Assembly: GCA_030594025.1 (NCBI GenBank)
Contig: JAUVFY010000045.1
Location: 1 to 9,110, forward strand
Length of the DNA stretch: 9,110 nt
From: Deltaproteobacteria bacterium
GTDB taxonomy: Bacteria; Desulfobacterota; GWC2-55-46; JAUVFY01
Reading direction: 5' to 3'
Shown: positions 1-5,605 of the stretch, in pieces
Layout: each line of letters opens with the position of its first letter
How positions within the stretch are numbered: the first letter of the stretch is position 1
Translations under genes and position numbers: made by a program
Notes under the pieces: model-generated
Told to the model about the DNA's origin: nothing
What the model saw: only the letters and a program-made list of their open reading frames with translations
Databases searched by the model: none

Positions 1-120
1 CGCGACGAGATAATGGGCATAAGGCACAGAAAATACCCGGTCGAAGGGGTACAGTTCCACCCGGAGTCGATATTGACTTCAACGGGCAAAAATTTATTAA
101 GGAACTTCATTAATATATAA
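1..120 (+). CDS. trpG: Anthranilate synthase glutamine amidotransferase component, C-terminal end (partial)
   Basis: Only the last 39 codons and a TAA stop are in the window; the 5' end lies beyond the left edge. The reading frame contains GVQFHPES (residues 16-23 of the visible part), the C-terminal signature of class I glutamine amidotransferases, in which the His and Glu complete the Cys-His-Glu triad that releases ammonia from glutamine. It is followed by a typical short tail ending LLRNFINI. Its place just before trpD supports TrpG, which passes ammonia to TrpE for anthranilate synthesis. The same subunit type (PabA) serves para-aminobenzoate synthase, and one protein does both jobs in some bacteria, so a TrpG/PabA dual role cannot be excluded. 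The catalytic Cys is not visible. Confidence 0.9.
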   Translation, partial: RDEIMGIRHRKYPVEGVQFHPESILTSTGKNLLRNFINI

Positions 121-150
121 AGCTAACATATTAATTTTTAAGGATTAATA
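109..150. repeat. AT-only inverted repeats in the trpG-trpD gap
   Basis: Three ATTAAT cores occur at 109-114, 130-135 and 144-149. They form two overlapping perfect inverted repeats: ATTAATAT (109-116) with ATATTAAT (128-135), and TATTAAT (129-135) with ATTAATA (144-150). The first arm covers the end of trpG, whose TAA stop is at 118-120. The first two cores are 21 bases apart, about two helical turns. This could be an operator, a weak internal promoter region, an mRNA hairpin or simply AT-rich chance sequence. No protein family can be assigned. Confidence 0.35.
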
Positions 151-162
151 AGGCTTGATTAG

Positions 163-168
163 AAAGGG
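163..168 (+). promoter_or_regulatory. Ribosome binding site of trpD
   Basis: AAAGGG lies 6 bases before the ATG at 175, which is good spacing. An in-frame TTG at 169 would directly abut this site with no spacer, so ATG 175 is preferred as the trpD start. Confidence 0.65.
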
Positions 169-174
169 TTGACC

Positions 175-1185
175 ATGATCAAAGAGGCGATTTCCAAGGT
201 CGTTAAGAGAGTCGATCTCAGTGAGGCCGAGATGGTCTCGGTTATGAACGAGGTCATGACAGGTAGTGCAAGCCCCGCACAGATAAGCTCCTTCATAACC
301 GCTCTGAGGATGAAGGGTGAGACCGCCGAAGAGCTCACAGGTGCGGCAAGGGTGATGAGGAAGAAGGCCACACAGGTCGACGCAGGCAAGGGCGTAATCG
401 TAGATACGTGTGGCACGGGCGGTGATGAGTCTATGACGTTCAACATATCCACGGTCGCAGCATTTGCTACCTCTGCTTGCGCGCTGACCGTTGCCAAGCA
501 CGGAAACAAGTCTGTTTCCTCGAAAAGCGGCTCCGCGGACGTCCTTAAGGCCCTCGGGGTGAATATAGAGGCAGAGGTCTCGAGGGTCGAGGAATGTTTC
601 AAGGAGGTGGGTATGGGGTTTCTCTTTGCTCCCTTGCTCCACGGTGCGATGAAGTATGCCGTCCCTGTCAGAAGAGAGATAGGGATAAGGACCATTTTCA
701 ACCTCCTCGGCCCGCTCACCAACCCTGCCGGGGCACAGTGCCAGGTCGTCGGTGTCTACGACCCGCTTTTAACCGACATCATTGCAAAGGTCCTTTCTAA
801 CCTTGGCTCAATACATGCCTTTGTGGTATGCGGTGAGGATGGCCTCGACGAGATAACTCTTACAGATGAGACAAGGGTAACTGAGCTCAAGGGTGGGAAC
901 ATAAAGACATACCATGTAAAGCCTGAGGACTTCGGCTTCGAAAGGTGCACACTCGAAGAGCTCAAGGGTGGGAACCCCGATGATAACGCACGCATAATAC
1001 TCGATATCCTCGAAGGCAAAAAGGGCCCGCAGAGAGACGTTGTCCTTCTAAACGCAGCGGCTGCCATAACCGCCGGGGGCAAGGCCAGGAACCTCGATGA
1101 AGGGGTGGCATTTGCAAGGGGGGCTATAGATTCGGGCGAGGCATTAAAAAAGCTCGAAGCCTTGAAGAAGATAACTAACAGGTGA
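175..1185 (+). CDS. trpD: Anthranilate phosphoribosyltransferase
   Basis: This cytoplasmic enzyme joins anthranilate to PRPP, giving N-(5-phosphoribosyl)anthranilate, the second step of tryptophan synthesis. The 336-residue protein has normal family length. A helical N-terminal domain (about 1-70) precedes the phosphoribosyltransferase domain. Visible motifs are the PRPP-binding GTGGD (80-84), TFNIST (88-93), KHGNKSVSSKSGSAD (108-122), the anthranilate-site region around R166, FNLLGPLTNP (175-184) and the metal-binding D225-E226 in DGLDEIT. The start is ATG 175, set by the AAAGGG site upstream. It lies 54 bases after trpG, and its TGA overlaps the trpC GTG by four bases, implying translational coupling. 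It is not fused to a TrpG domain, unlike the enterobacterial protein. The same 18 bases encode ELKGGN twice (residues 237-242 and 262-267). Confidence 0.97.
   Translation: MIKEAISKVVKRVDLSEAEMVSVMNEVMTGSASPAQISSFITALRMKGETAEELTGAARVMRKKATQVDAGKGVIVDTCGTGGDESMTFNISTVAAFATSACALTVAKHGNKSVSSKSGSADVLKALGVNIEAEVSRVEECFKEVGMGFLFAPLLHGAMKYAVPVRREIGIRTIFNLLGPLTNPAGAQCQVVGVYDPLLTDIIAKVLSNLGSIHAFVVCGEDGLDEITLTDETRVTELKGGNIKTYHVKPEDFGFERCTLEELKGGNPDDNARIILDILEGKKGPQRDVVLLNAAAAITAGGKARNLDEGVAFARGAIDSGEALKKLEALKKITNR
883..975 (+). repeat. Exact 18-bp direct repeat inside trpD
   Basis: GAGCTCAAGGGTGGGAAC occurs at 883-900 and again at 958-975. The copies are exactly 25 codons apart in the same reading phase, and both encode ELKGGN. 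From memory, the second copy fits a family-conserved LKGG stretch, so the first copy may have arisen by convergence or local gene conversion. Confidence 0.8.
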
Positions 1186-2006
1186 AAGCCAGGGAGACAA
1201 TTAAAAACAAAGAGATGTTCCTCGACGAGATAGTAAAACTCAAAATCGACGAGCTCGTACGCATCAAGGCTTCCCCGGACTTTTCAAAAAGGCTCGACGG
1301 TTTAAAAAAAGATATAGAGGAGGCAGGGCCCCCGAGAGATTTTATCGGAGCCATTAAAGGAGAAGGCGTAAGGATAATAGCGGAGCTCAAGAAGGCTTCC
1401 CCGTCGAAGGGGGTTATCAGGGAAGACTTCAATCCCGTTGAGATCGCCGGGACCTATGAAAAAAACGGGGCCGTGGCCATATCGGTTTTAACCGAAGAGC
1501 ACTACTTCCTAGGGACCCTTGAGCATCTGAAAGAGGTAAGGCGCAGTGTGTCGCTCCCGGTGCTGAGGAAGGACTTCATACTCGACCCATATCAGGTCTA
1601 CGAGTCAAGGGTAGCGGGTGCTGACTGTATACTTCTAATAGTCGGGATCCTCACCGGACAGATCTTAAAGGAACTGACCGGTTTGAGCAGGGAGCTCGGT
1701 ATGGCGGCCCTCGTGGAGGTCCATACCGATGAAGAGCTTTCAAAGGCTTTGGAAAGTGGGGCCAGCTTAATAGGGATAAACAACAGGGATCTAAAGACCT
1801 TCACGACCGACATCAACCGAACGGTCGAGCTTGCCGGTAAGGTCCCCCCGGGGCTGGCAAAAGTAAGCGAGAGCGGCATAAATACGGCCGACGACATAGC
1901 CCTGCTTAAGGCCGCCGGGGTCGACGCCTTTCTTATAGGCGAGGCCCTTTTGAGGGAGAGCGATATAGCCGGGAAACTCAAGGAGCTCCTGGCAGCTCCC
2001 GCTTGA
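1182..2006 (+). CDS. trpC: Indole-3-glycerol phosphate synthase
   Basis: This enzyme closes the indole ring, converting carboxyphenylamino-deoxyribulose phosphate to indole-3-glycerol phosphate with loss of CO2 and water. The 274-residue (beta/alpha)8 barrel, with an N-terminal helical extension, is of usual length for a monofunctional TrpC. Catalytic positions by family comparison are E68 and K70 in IAELKKASPSKG, K130 in LRKDF, E179 in LVEVH, N200 in GINNRD, and E230/S231 in SESGI; FLIGEALL (250-257) forms part of the phosphate site. The start is GTG at 1182, overlapping the trpD TGA as GTGA. No strong ribosome site precedes it, so translation probably depends on coupling to trpD. It is separate from trpF, unlike the fused TrpCF of enterobacteria. 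Confidence 0.97.
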   Translation: MKARETIKNKEMFLDEIVKLKIDELVRIKASPDFSKRLDGLKKDIEEAGPPRDFIGAIKGEGVRIIAELKKASPSKGVIREDFNPVEIAGTYEKNGAVAISVLTEEHYFLGTLEHLKEVRRSVSLPVLRKDFILDPYQVYESRVAGADCILLIVGILTGQILKELTGLSRELGMAALVEVHTDEELSKALESGASLIGINNRDLKTFTTDINRTVELAGKVPPGLAKVSESGINTADDIALLKAAGVDAFLIGEALLRESDIAGKLKELLAAPA

Positions 2007-2019
2007 TCGTTTAAAAGTC

Positions 2020-2634
2020 ATGCGTACGAGGGTCAAGATATGCGGCATAACCAACATGGACGATGCGGTCTCGGCAGTTGAAAGCGGAGCCGACGCACTG
2101 GGGTTCATCTTCTTTGAGAAGAGTCCGAGGTTCATAGAACCGGAAGGGGCCCGGAGTATCGTGTCTCGCGTGCCGCCTTATGTAACCACCGTGGGTGTTT
2201 TTGTAAACGAAGAGCCCGAAGAGATAAACCGTATCGTCAGGAGCGCAGGGCTCGACCGCGTGCAGCTCCACGGCGCGGAGGGCCCGGAGGTGTGCCGGGC
2301 GGTCGAGGCAAAGGTTATAAAGGCTGTAAGGGTAAGTGGTAAAGAAGACCTCCAGGGCCTTGACCGTTACGACGTATCTGCATTTCTTCTGGATACCTTC
2401 CGTGAAGGCGTCGAGGGGGGGACAGGCCAGACCTTTGACTGGGATATTGCCCTTGAGGCAAAAAAACTCGGCACCCTGATACTCTCGGGCGGGCTTACCC
2501 CGGAAAACGTAGTAGATGCAATAAACCATGTAGGGCCTTGGGGTGTTGACGTTACCTCGGGGGTGGAAAAGGAGCCGGGTAAGAAAGACCCTGAAAGGAT
2601 AAAAAGGTTCATCGAAAGGGTCAGGAGCGTTTAA
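2020..2634 (+). CDS. trpF: Phosphoribosylanthranilate isomerase
   Basis: This enzyme catalyses the Amadori rearrangement of phosphoribosylanthranilate to carboxyphenylamino-deoxyribulose phosphate, the step between TrpD and TrpC. The 204-residue single-domain barrel is of normal family length. The N-terminal KICGIT motif carries the likely general base C8, and D125 in LLDTF is the likely general acid. GGTG (133-136), LSGGLTPENV (155-164) and GVDVTSGVE (175-183) form the phosphate-binding loops. The start at ATG 2020 is 13 bases after trpC, with only a weak purine stretch upstream. The gene ends with tandem stops, TAATAA (2632-2637), so read-through into the trpB leader region is unlikely. Confidence 0.97.
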   Translation: MRTRVKICGITNMDDAVSAVESGADALGFIFFEKSPRFIEPEGARSIVSRVPPYVTTVGVFVNEEPEEINRIVRSAGLDRVQLHGAEGPEVCRAVEAKVIKAVRVSGKEDLQGLDRYDVSAFLLDTFREGVEGGTGQTFDWDIALEAKKLGTLILSGGLTPENVVDAINHVGPWGVDVTSGVEKEPGKKDPERIKRFIERVRSV

Positions 2635-2636
2635 TA

Positions 2637-2643
2637 AAGGGGG
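2637..2643 (+). promoter_or_regulatory. G-rich ribosome binding site upstream of the trpB leader ORF
   Basis: AAGGGGG, the start of a run of eight G (2639-2646), can pair with the 16S rRNA tail (UUCCUCC) with one G-U wobble. It lies 9 bases before the ATG at 2653 but about 50 bases before the trpB ATG. It is therefore placed to serve the short ORF, not trpB itself. Confidence 0.5.
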
Positions 2644-2652
2644 GGGCCGTAA

Positions 2653-2697
2653 ATGCCGGCACCGAAAGTTTATTTAAAACGTTTAAAAAGACCATGA
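2653..2697 (+). CDS. Possible 14-residue leader peptide coupled to trpB
   Basis: In the 59-base trpF-trpB gap, an ATG at 2653 opens a frame encoding MPAPKVYLKRLKRP and stops at TGA 2695-2697. The stop overlaps the trpB ATG (2694) as ATGA, the same geometry as the trpB/trpA junction. A TAA directly precedes the ATG in frame, so the ORF cannot extend upstream. It has a good G-rich ribosome site, whereas trpB has only AAAAAG right before its start. The peptide is very basic (five Lys/Arg of 14) and contains no Trp, so it is not a classical tryptophan attenuation peptide. I infer that translating it could deliver ribosomes to trpB. It may also be a chance ORF. I recognise no homologue. Confidence 0.4.
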   Translation: MPAPKVYLKRLKRP

Positions 2698-3887
2698 AAA
2701 AACTTCCCAACAGATCAGGCCATTTCGGAAAGTACGGCGGAAGGTACATCTCCGAGACCCTTATGCCAGCGGTCCTCGATCTCGATGAGGCTTACAGGAG
2801 GTTCAAAAGGGACCCGGAATTCAAGGCCGAGCTCAACCACTACCTTCGCGAATACGCGGGAAGGCCCACGCCGCTTTATTTTGCCGAGAGGCTGACTGAA
2901 AAAGTCGGGGGGGCGAAGATATATCTGAAGAGAGAAGACCTCTGCCACACGGGGGCCCACAAGATAAACAACACCATAGGGCAGGTGCTCCTTGCAAGGA
3001 GGATGCGAAAGACCCGCATCATAGCGGAAACAGGGGCAGGCCAGCACGGTGTGGCAACGGCAACCGTTGCGGCCATGTTCGGCCTTGACTGCGAGATATA
3101 CATGGGCACGAAGGACATAACCAGGCAAAGCCCGAACGTTTTCAGGATGAAGCTCCTCGGTGCCAAGGTACACCCCGTATCCTCGGGTAGCCGCACGTTG
3201 AAGGACGCGATGAACGAGGCCTTGAGGGACTGGGTCACGAACGTCTATAATACCTTCTACATAATCGGCAGCGTCGCCGGTCCCCATCCCTACCCGATGA
3301 TGGTAAGAGATTTCCAGTCGGTAATAGGCCTTGAGACGAAGCGGCAGATAAAAACAGAGGAGGGGAGGCTTCCTAACTTACTTGTTGCTTGTGTGGGAGG
3401 GGGCAGTAACGCGATGGGCCTTTTCTATCCATTCCTGGATGATAAGAGGGTTAAGATGGTGGGCGTTGAGGCCGGGGGCCTGGGGCTTAAGACCGGAAGT
3501 CACGCTGCGAGCATCTGCGGGGGCAAGGTAGGGGTCCTTCACGGAGCTAAATCGTACCTCCTCCAGGACCGTTGGGGCCAGATAAAGCACACACACTCCA
3601 TATCCGCAGGGCTCGACTACCCCGGCGTGGGACCAGAACACTCGTTCCTCCACGATATCGGCAGGGTTACCTATACGTCCGTTACGGACAGGGAGGCGTT
3701 AAACGGTTTCATGGTCCTTTCACAATCTGAAGGGATAATTCCCGCCCTTGAAAGCTCTCACGCCGTGGTGTACGCGATCAATGCCGCCAAGAAGCTCGGC
3801 AGGAGAAAGACAATCGTAGTGAACCTGTCCGGCAGGGGCGATAAGGACCTCGATACAGTATCAAAGGCCCTGGGGTACAAGCTATGA
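2694..3887 (+). CDS. trpB: Tryptophan synthase beta subunit
   Basis: This PLP enzyme condenses indole, tunnelled from TrpA, with L-serine to give L-tryptophan in the alpha2-beta2 complex. The protein is 397 residues, the usual length of the TrpB1 type that partners TrpA. The N-terminus GHFGKYGGRYISETLMPA (9-26) is the classical family start. GAHKINN contains the PLP Schiff-base lysine K90, AETGAGQHG contains the catalytic E112, GGGSNA (235-240) binds the PLP phosphate, and S380 in LSGRGDKD contacts the pyridine nitrogen. These three residues sit at a constant offset of +3 from the Salmonella enzyme (K87, E109, S377). The start is ATG 2694; its own ribosome site is poor and a short ORF overlaps it. 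The TGA overlaps trpA as ATGA, fitting equal synthesis of both subunits. Confidence 0.98.
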   Translation: MKKLPNRSGHFGKYGGRYISETLMPAVLDLDEAYRRFKRDPEFKAELNHYLREYAGRPTPLYFAERLTEKVGGAKIYLKREDLCHTGAHKINNTIGQVLLARRMRKTRIIAETGAGQHGVATATVAAMFGLDCEIYMGTKDITRQSPNVFRMKLLGAKVHPVSSGSRTLKDAMNEALRDWVTNVYNTFYIIGSVAGPHPYPMMVRDFQSVIGLETKRQIKTEEGRLPNLLVACVGGGSNAMGLFYPFLDDKRVKMVGVEAGGLGLKTGSHAASICGGKVGVLHGAKSYLLQDRWGQIKHTHSISAGLDYPGVGPEHSFLHDIGRVTYTSVTDREALNGFMVLSQSEGIIPALESSHAVVYAINAAKKLGRRKTIVVNLSGRGDKDLDTVSKALGYKL

Positions 3888-4693
3888 AAAAACGAGAGAG
3901 CAGGCTCACAGGGGTATTCGAAAGCTTGAAGCAAAGGGGCCAGAAGGCCCTCATAACTTTCATTACCGCCGGTGACCCGGACATGAAGCGTACCGGGGAG
4001 ATAATCTTAGAGCTCGAAAGGGCCGGCTCTGACATAATAGAGCTCGGCATCCCTTTTTCAGACCCCATGGCGGACGGTCCCACCATCCAGGCCTCTTATG
4101 ACAGGGCCTTAAAAAACAACGTAACCATAGCATCAGTGCTTGCCTTCGTAAAGGACGTACGCAAAAAAAGCGACATACCCATAGTGCTCTTCGGTTATTA
4201 TAACCCGGTGTTCGCTTACGGGCTCAGAAAGTTTGCAAAAAACGCAAGGCTTGCTGGTGTCGACGGGGTTCTCGTTGTGGACCTGCCCCCCGAGGAGGCC
4301 GGGGAACTCGAAAAAGAGCTCAAAACAGAGGGAGTTGACCTCATATATCTTCTTACGCCGACGAGTGATGCAAGGAGGATGAAGCTCGTGTCCAGAAGGG
4401 GCTCTGGGTTCATATACTACGTGAGTCTGACCGGTGTCACGGGCGCAAGGAAAAAGCTCCCCGGAGGTATCGCCCGTTTTGTAAGACAGGCTCGGGCCTT
4501 TACGGACCTCCCTGTGGGCGTGGGGTTCGGTATATCCAACCCCCGGCAGGCAGGCATGGTTGCACGCCAGGCAGACGGTGTGGTGGTGGGCTCGGCGATA
4601 ATAAACGTCATCGAGAGGTATAAGAACAAAAAGGACATTGTAAAAAGGGTGGGCAGGTTCGCCGCTCAACTGAAACGGGGCATGAGTGTTTAA
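3884..4693 (+). CDS. trpA: Tryptophan synthase alpha subunit
   Basis: This subunit cleaves indole-3-glycerol phosphate to indole and glyceraldehyde-3-phosphate, and the indole passes to TrpB. It is a 269-residue (beta/alpha)8 barrel of normal length. FITAGDP (26-32) is followed by IIELGIPFSDPMADGPTIQ (51-69), containing catalytic E53 and D64 (E49 and D60 in Salmonella). Further motifs are GVDGVLVVDLPPEE (125-138), SLTGVTG (181-187), GFGIS (214-218) and GSAII (236-240) of the phosphate site. The ATG overlaps the trpB stop as ATGA, and GGGG at 3872-3875 provides a ribosome site 8 bases upstream. accD begins only 13 bases after its stop, so the operon continues beyond the tryptophan genes. Confidence 0.98.
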   Translation: MKKRESRLTGVFESLKQRGQKALITFITAGDPDMKRTGEIILELERAGSDIIELGIPFSDPMADGPTIQASYDRALKNNVTIASVLAFVKDVRKKSDIPIVLFGYYNPVFAYGLRKFAKNARLAGVDGVLVVDLPPEEAGELEKELKTEGVDLIYLLTPTSDARRMKLVSRRGSGFIYYVSLTGVTGARKKLPGGIARFVRQARAFTDLPVGVGFGISNPRQAGMVARQADGVVVGSAIINVIERYKNKKDIVKRVGRFAAQLKRGMSV

Positions 4694-4698
4694 AGAGG
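4694..4698 (+). promoter_or_regulatory. Ribosome binding site of accD
   Basis: AGAGG directly follows the trpA stop and lies 8 bases before the accD ATG (4707). It supports that start and independent initiation of accD on the shared transcript. Confidence 0.6.
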
Positions 4699-4706
4699 TC
4701 TAAAAT

Positions 4707-5546
4707 ATGGTCTGGTTTAAAAAGGATAACCCCCCGAAGGGGGAGGGAAGGGTGAAGATCCCTCACGGTCTCTGGGTCAAGTGCGACCACTGCGGTGAGA
4801 TAATATACAAAAAGGAAGTGGAGCGGAACCTGGATGTGTGCCCCAAATGCAACTACCACTTCCGCGTTTGTGCCACGAAGCGGATTAATATCGTAGTTGA
4901 CGAGGGGACGTTCGTTGAGCTTGATGCACAGCTTGAGTCTGTAGACGCCCTGGAGTTCAAGGACCTTAAGAGGTACAAGGACAGGCTCAAGGACTTGCAG
5001 AGGGAAAAGGGTCCGAAGGAAGCGATAGTGGCCGGTGAGGGGCTTATAAAAGGCACGAACGTCATGATAGGGGTCTTCGAGTTCTCCTTCATGGGCGGGA
5101 GCATGGGTTCGGTCGTGGGGGAGAAGATAGCAAGGCTAGTTGAGCAGGCCATGGAGAAGCGCTGCGGGATCATCATATTTTCATCTTCAGGCGGGGCCAG
5201 GATGCAGGAGGGGATACTCTCTCTCATGCAGATGGCAAAGACCGCTGCGGTAATCTCGAAGCTTAAAAAAGAAGGCCTCCCTTTCATATCGGTACTCACC
5301 GACCCCACAACAGGGGGTGTTACCGCAAGTTTTGCCATGCTCGGAGATATAATAGTCGCAGAGCCAAGGGCATTGATCGGCTTTGCGGGCCCCAGGGTCA
5401 TTGAGCAGACCATAAGGCAGAAGCTACCCGAGGGGTTCCAGAGGGCCGAGTACCTGCTGGAGCACGGCATGATAGACATGATAGTGGAAAGGAAGATGAT
5501 AAAAGAAACGCTCTCAAAACTGCTTTTTCTTTTAAGCGGCGGTTAG
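4707..5546 (+). CDS. accD: Acetyl-CoA carboxylase carboxyltransferase subunit beta
   Basis: With AccA (not in the window) this subunit transfers the carboxyl group from biotin on AccB to acetyl-CoA, making malonyl-CoA for fatty-acid synthesis. The protein is 279 residues, slightly shorter than the E. coli subunit (304). An N-terminal zinc ribbon is intact as Cys26-x2-Cys29-x15-Cys45-x2-Cys48. The crotonase-fold domain follows, with SSSGGARMQEG, the LTDPTTGGVTASFA stretch and GFAGPRVIEQT, which form the acyl-CoA and oxyanion region. The start at ATG 4707 is supported by AGAGG upstream. accD next to folC is a widespread pairing; its position directly behind trpA suggests co-transcription with the tryptophan genes. 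Its last codons form one arm of an inverted repeat (5535-5541). Confidence 0.97.
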   Translation: MVWFKKDNPPKGEGRVKIPHGLWVKCDHCGEIIYKKEVERNLDVCPKCNYHFRVCATKRINIVVDEGTFVELDAQLESVDALEFKDLKRYKDRLKDLQREKGPKEAIVAGEGLIKGTNVMIGVFEFSFMGGSMGSVVGEKIARLVEQAMEKRCGIIIFSSSGGARMQEGILSLMQMAKTAAVISKLKKEGLPFISVLTDPTTGGVTASFAMLGDIIVAEPRALIGFAGPRVIEQTIRQKLPEGFQRAEYLLEHGMIDMIVERKMIKETLSKLLFLLSGG

Positions 5547-5587
5547 ACCTGTGTGTGCGGGAAGTTTTTCCAGAGAAAGGCGCCGCT
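5535..5587 (+). promoter_or_regulatory. Potential RNA structure at the accD-folC junction
   Basis: AGCGGCG (5535-5541, in the last accD codons) and CGCCGCT (5581-5587) are perfect complements 39 bases apart. Between them, GGAA (5560-5563) and TTCC (5568-5571) can form a small hairpin with a GTTT loop. No U-tract follows, so this is not a canonical terminator. It spans the accD stop and lies just ahead of folC, which has no clear ribosome site. A role in folC translation or in processing between the two genes is possible but unproven. Confidence 0.3.
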
Positions 5588-5605
5588 ACCTGTCTTAATT
5601 AAAAT

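Noticed and set aside
169..174. TTGACC just before the trpD ATG as a -35 box, or TTG 169 as the trpD start.
   Set aside because: No -10-like sequence lies at the right distance downstream, and TTG 169 would directly touch the ribosome site. ATG 175 fits better.
145..722. Long minus-strand open frames opposite trpD (165 and 187 codons), and similar ones opposite every other gene.
   Set aside because: They lie fully antisense to strongly supported genes, show no recognisable motifs, and follow from codon bias of the + strand genes.
2639..2646. Run of eight G as a sequencing or frameshift error joining trpF and trpB.
   Set aside because: trpF ends normally with tandem stops before the run and trpB has a complete family N-terminus after it, so no frame is broken.
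3872..3890. ATGA overlap of trpB and trpA as an unusual signal.
   Set aside because: This is ordinary translational coupling for the two subunits of tryptophan synthase.
5551..5598. A GTG-initiated 15-codon ORF in the accD-folC gap.
   Set aside because: GTG start, no proper ribosome site, and it stops 7 bases before folC without overlap. It is much weaker than the trpB leader case.
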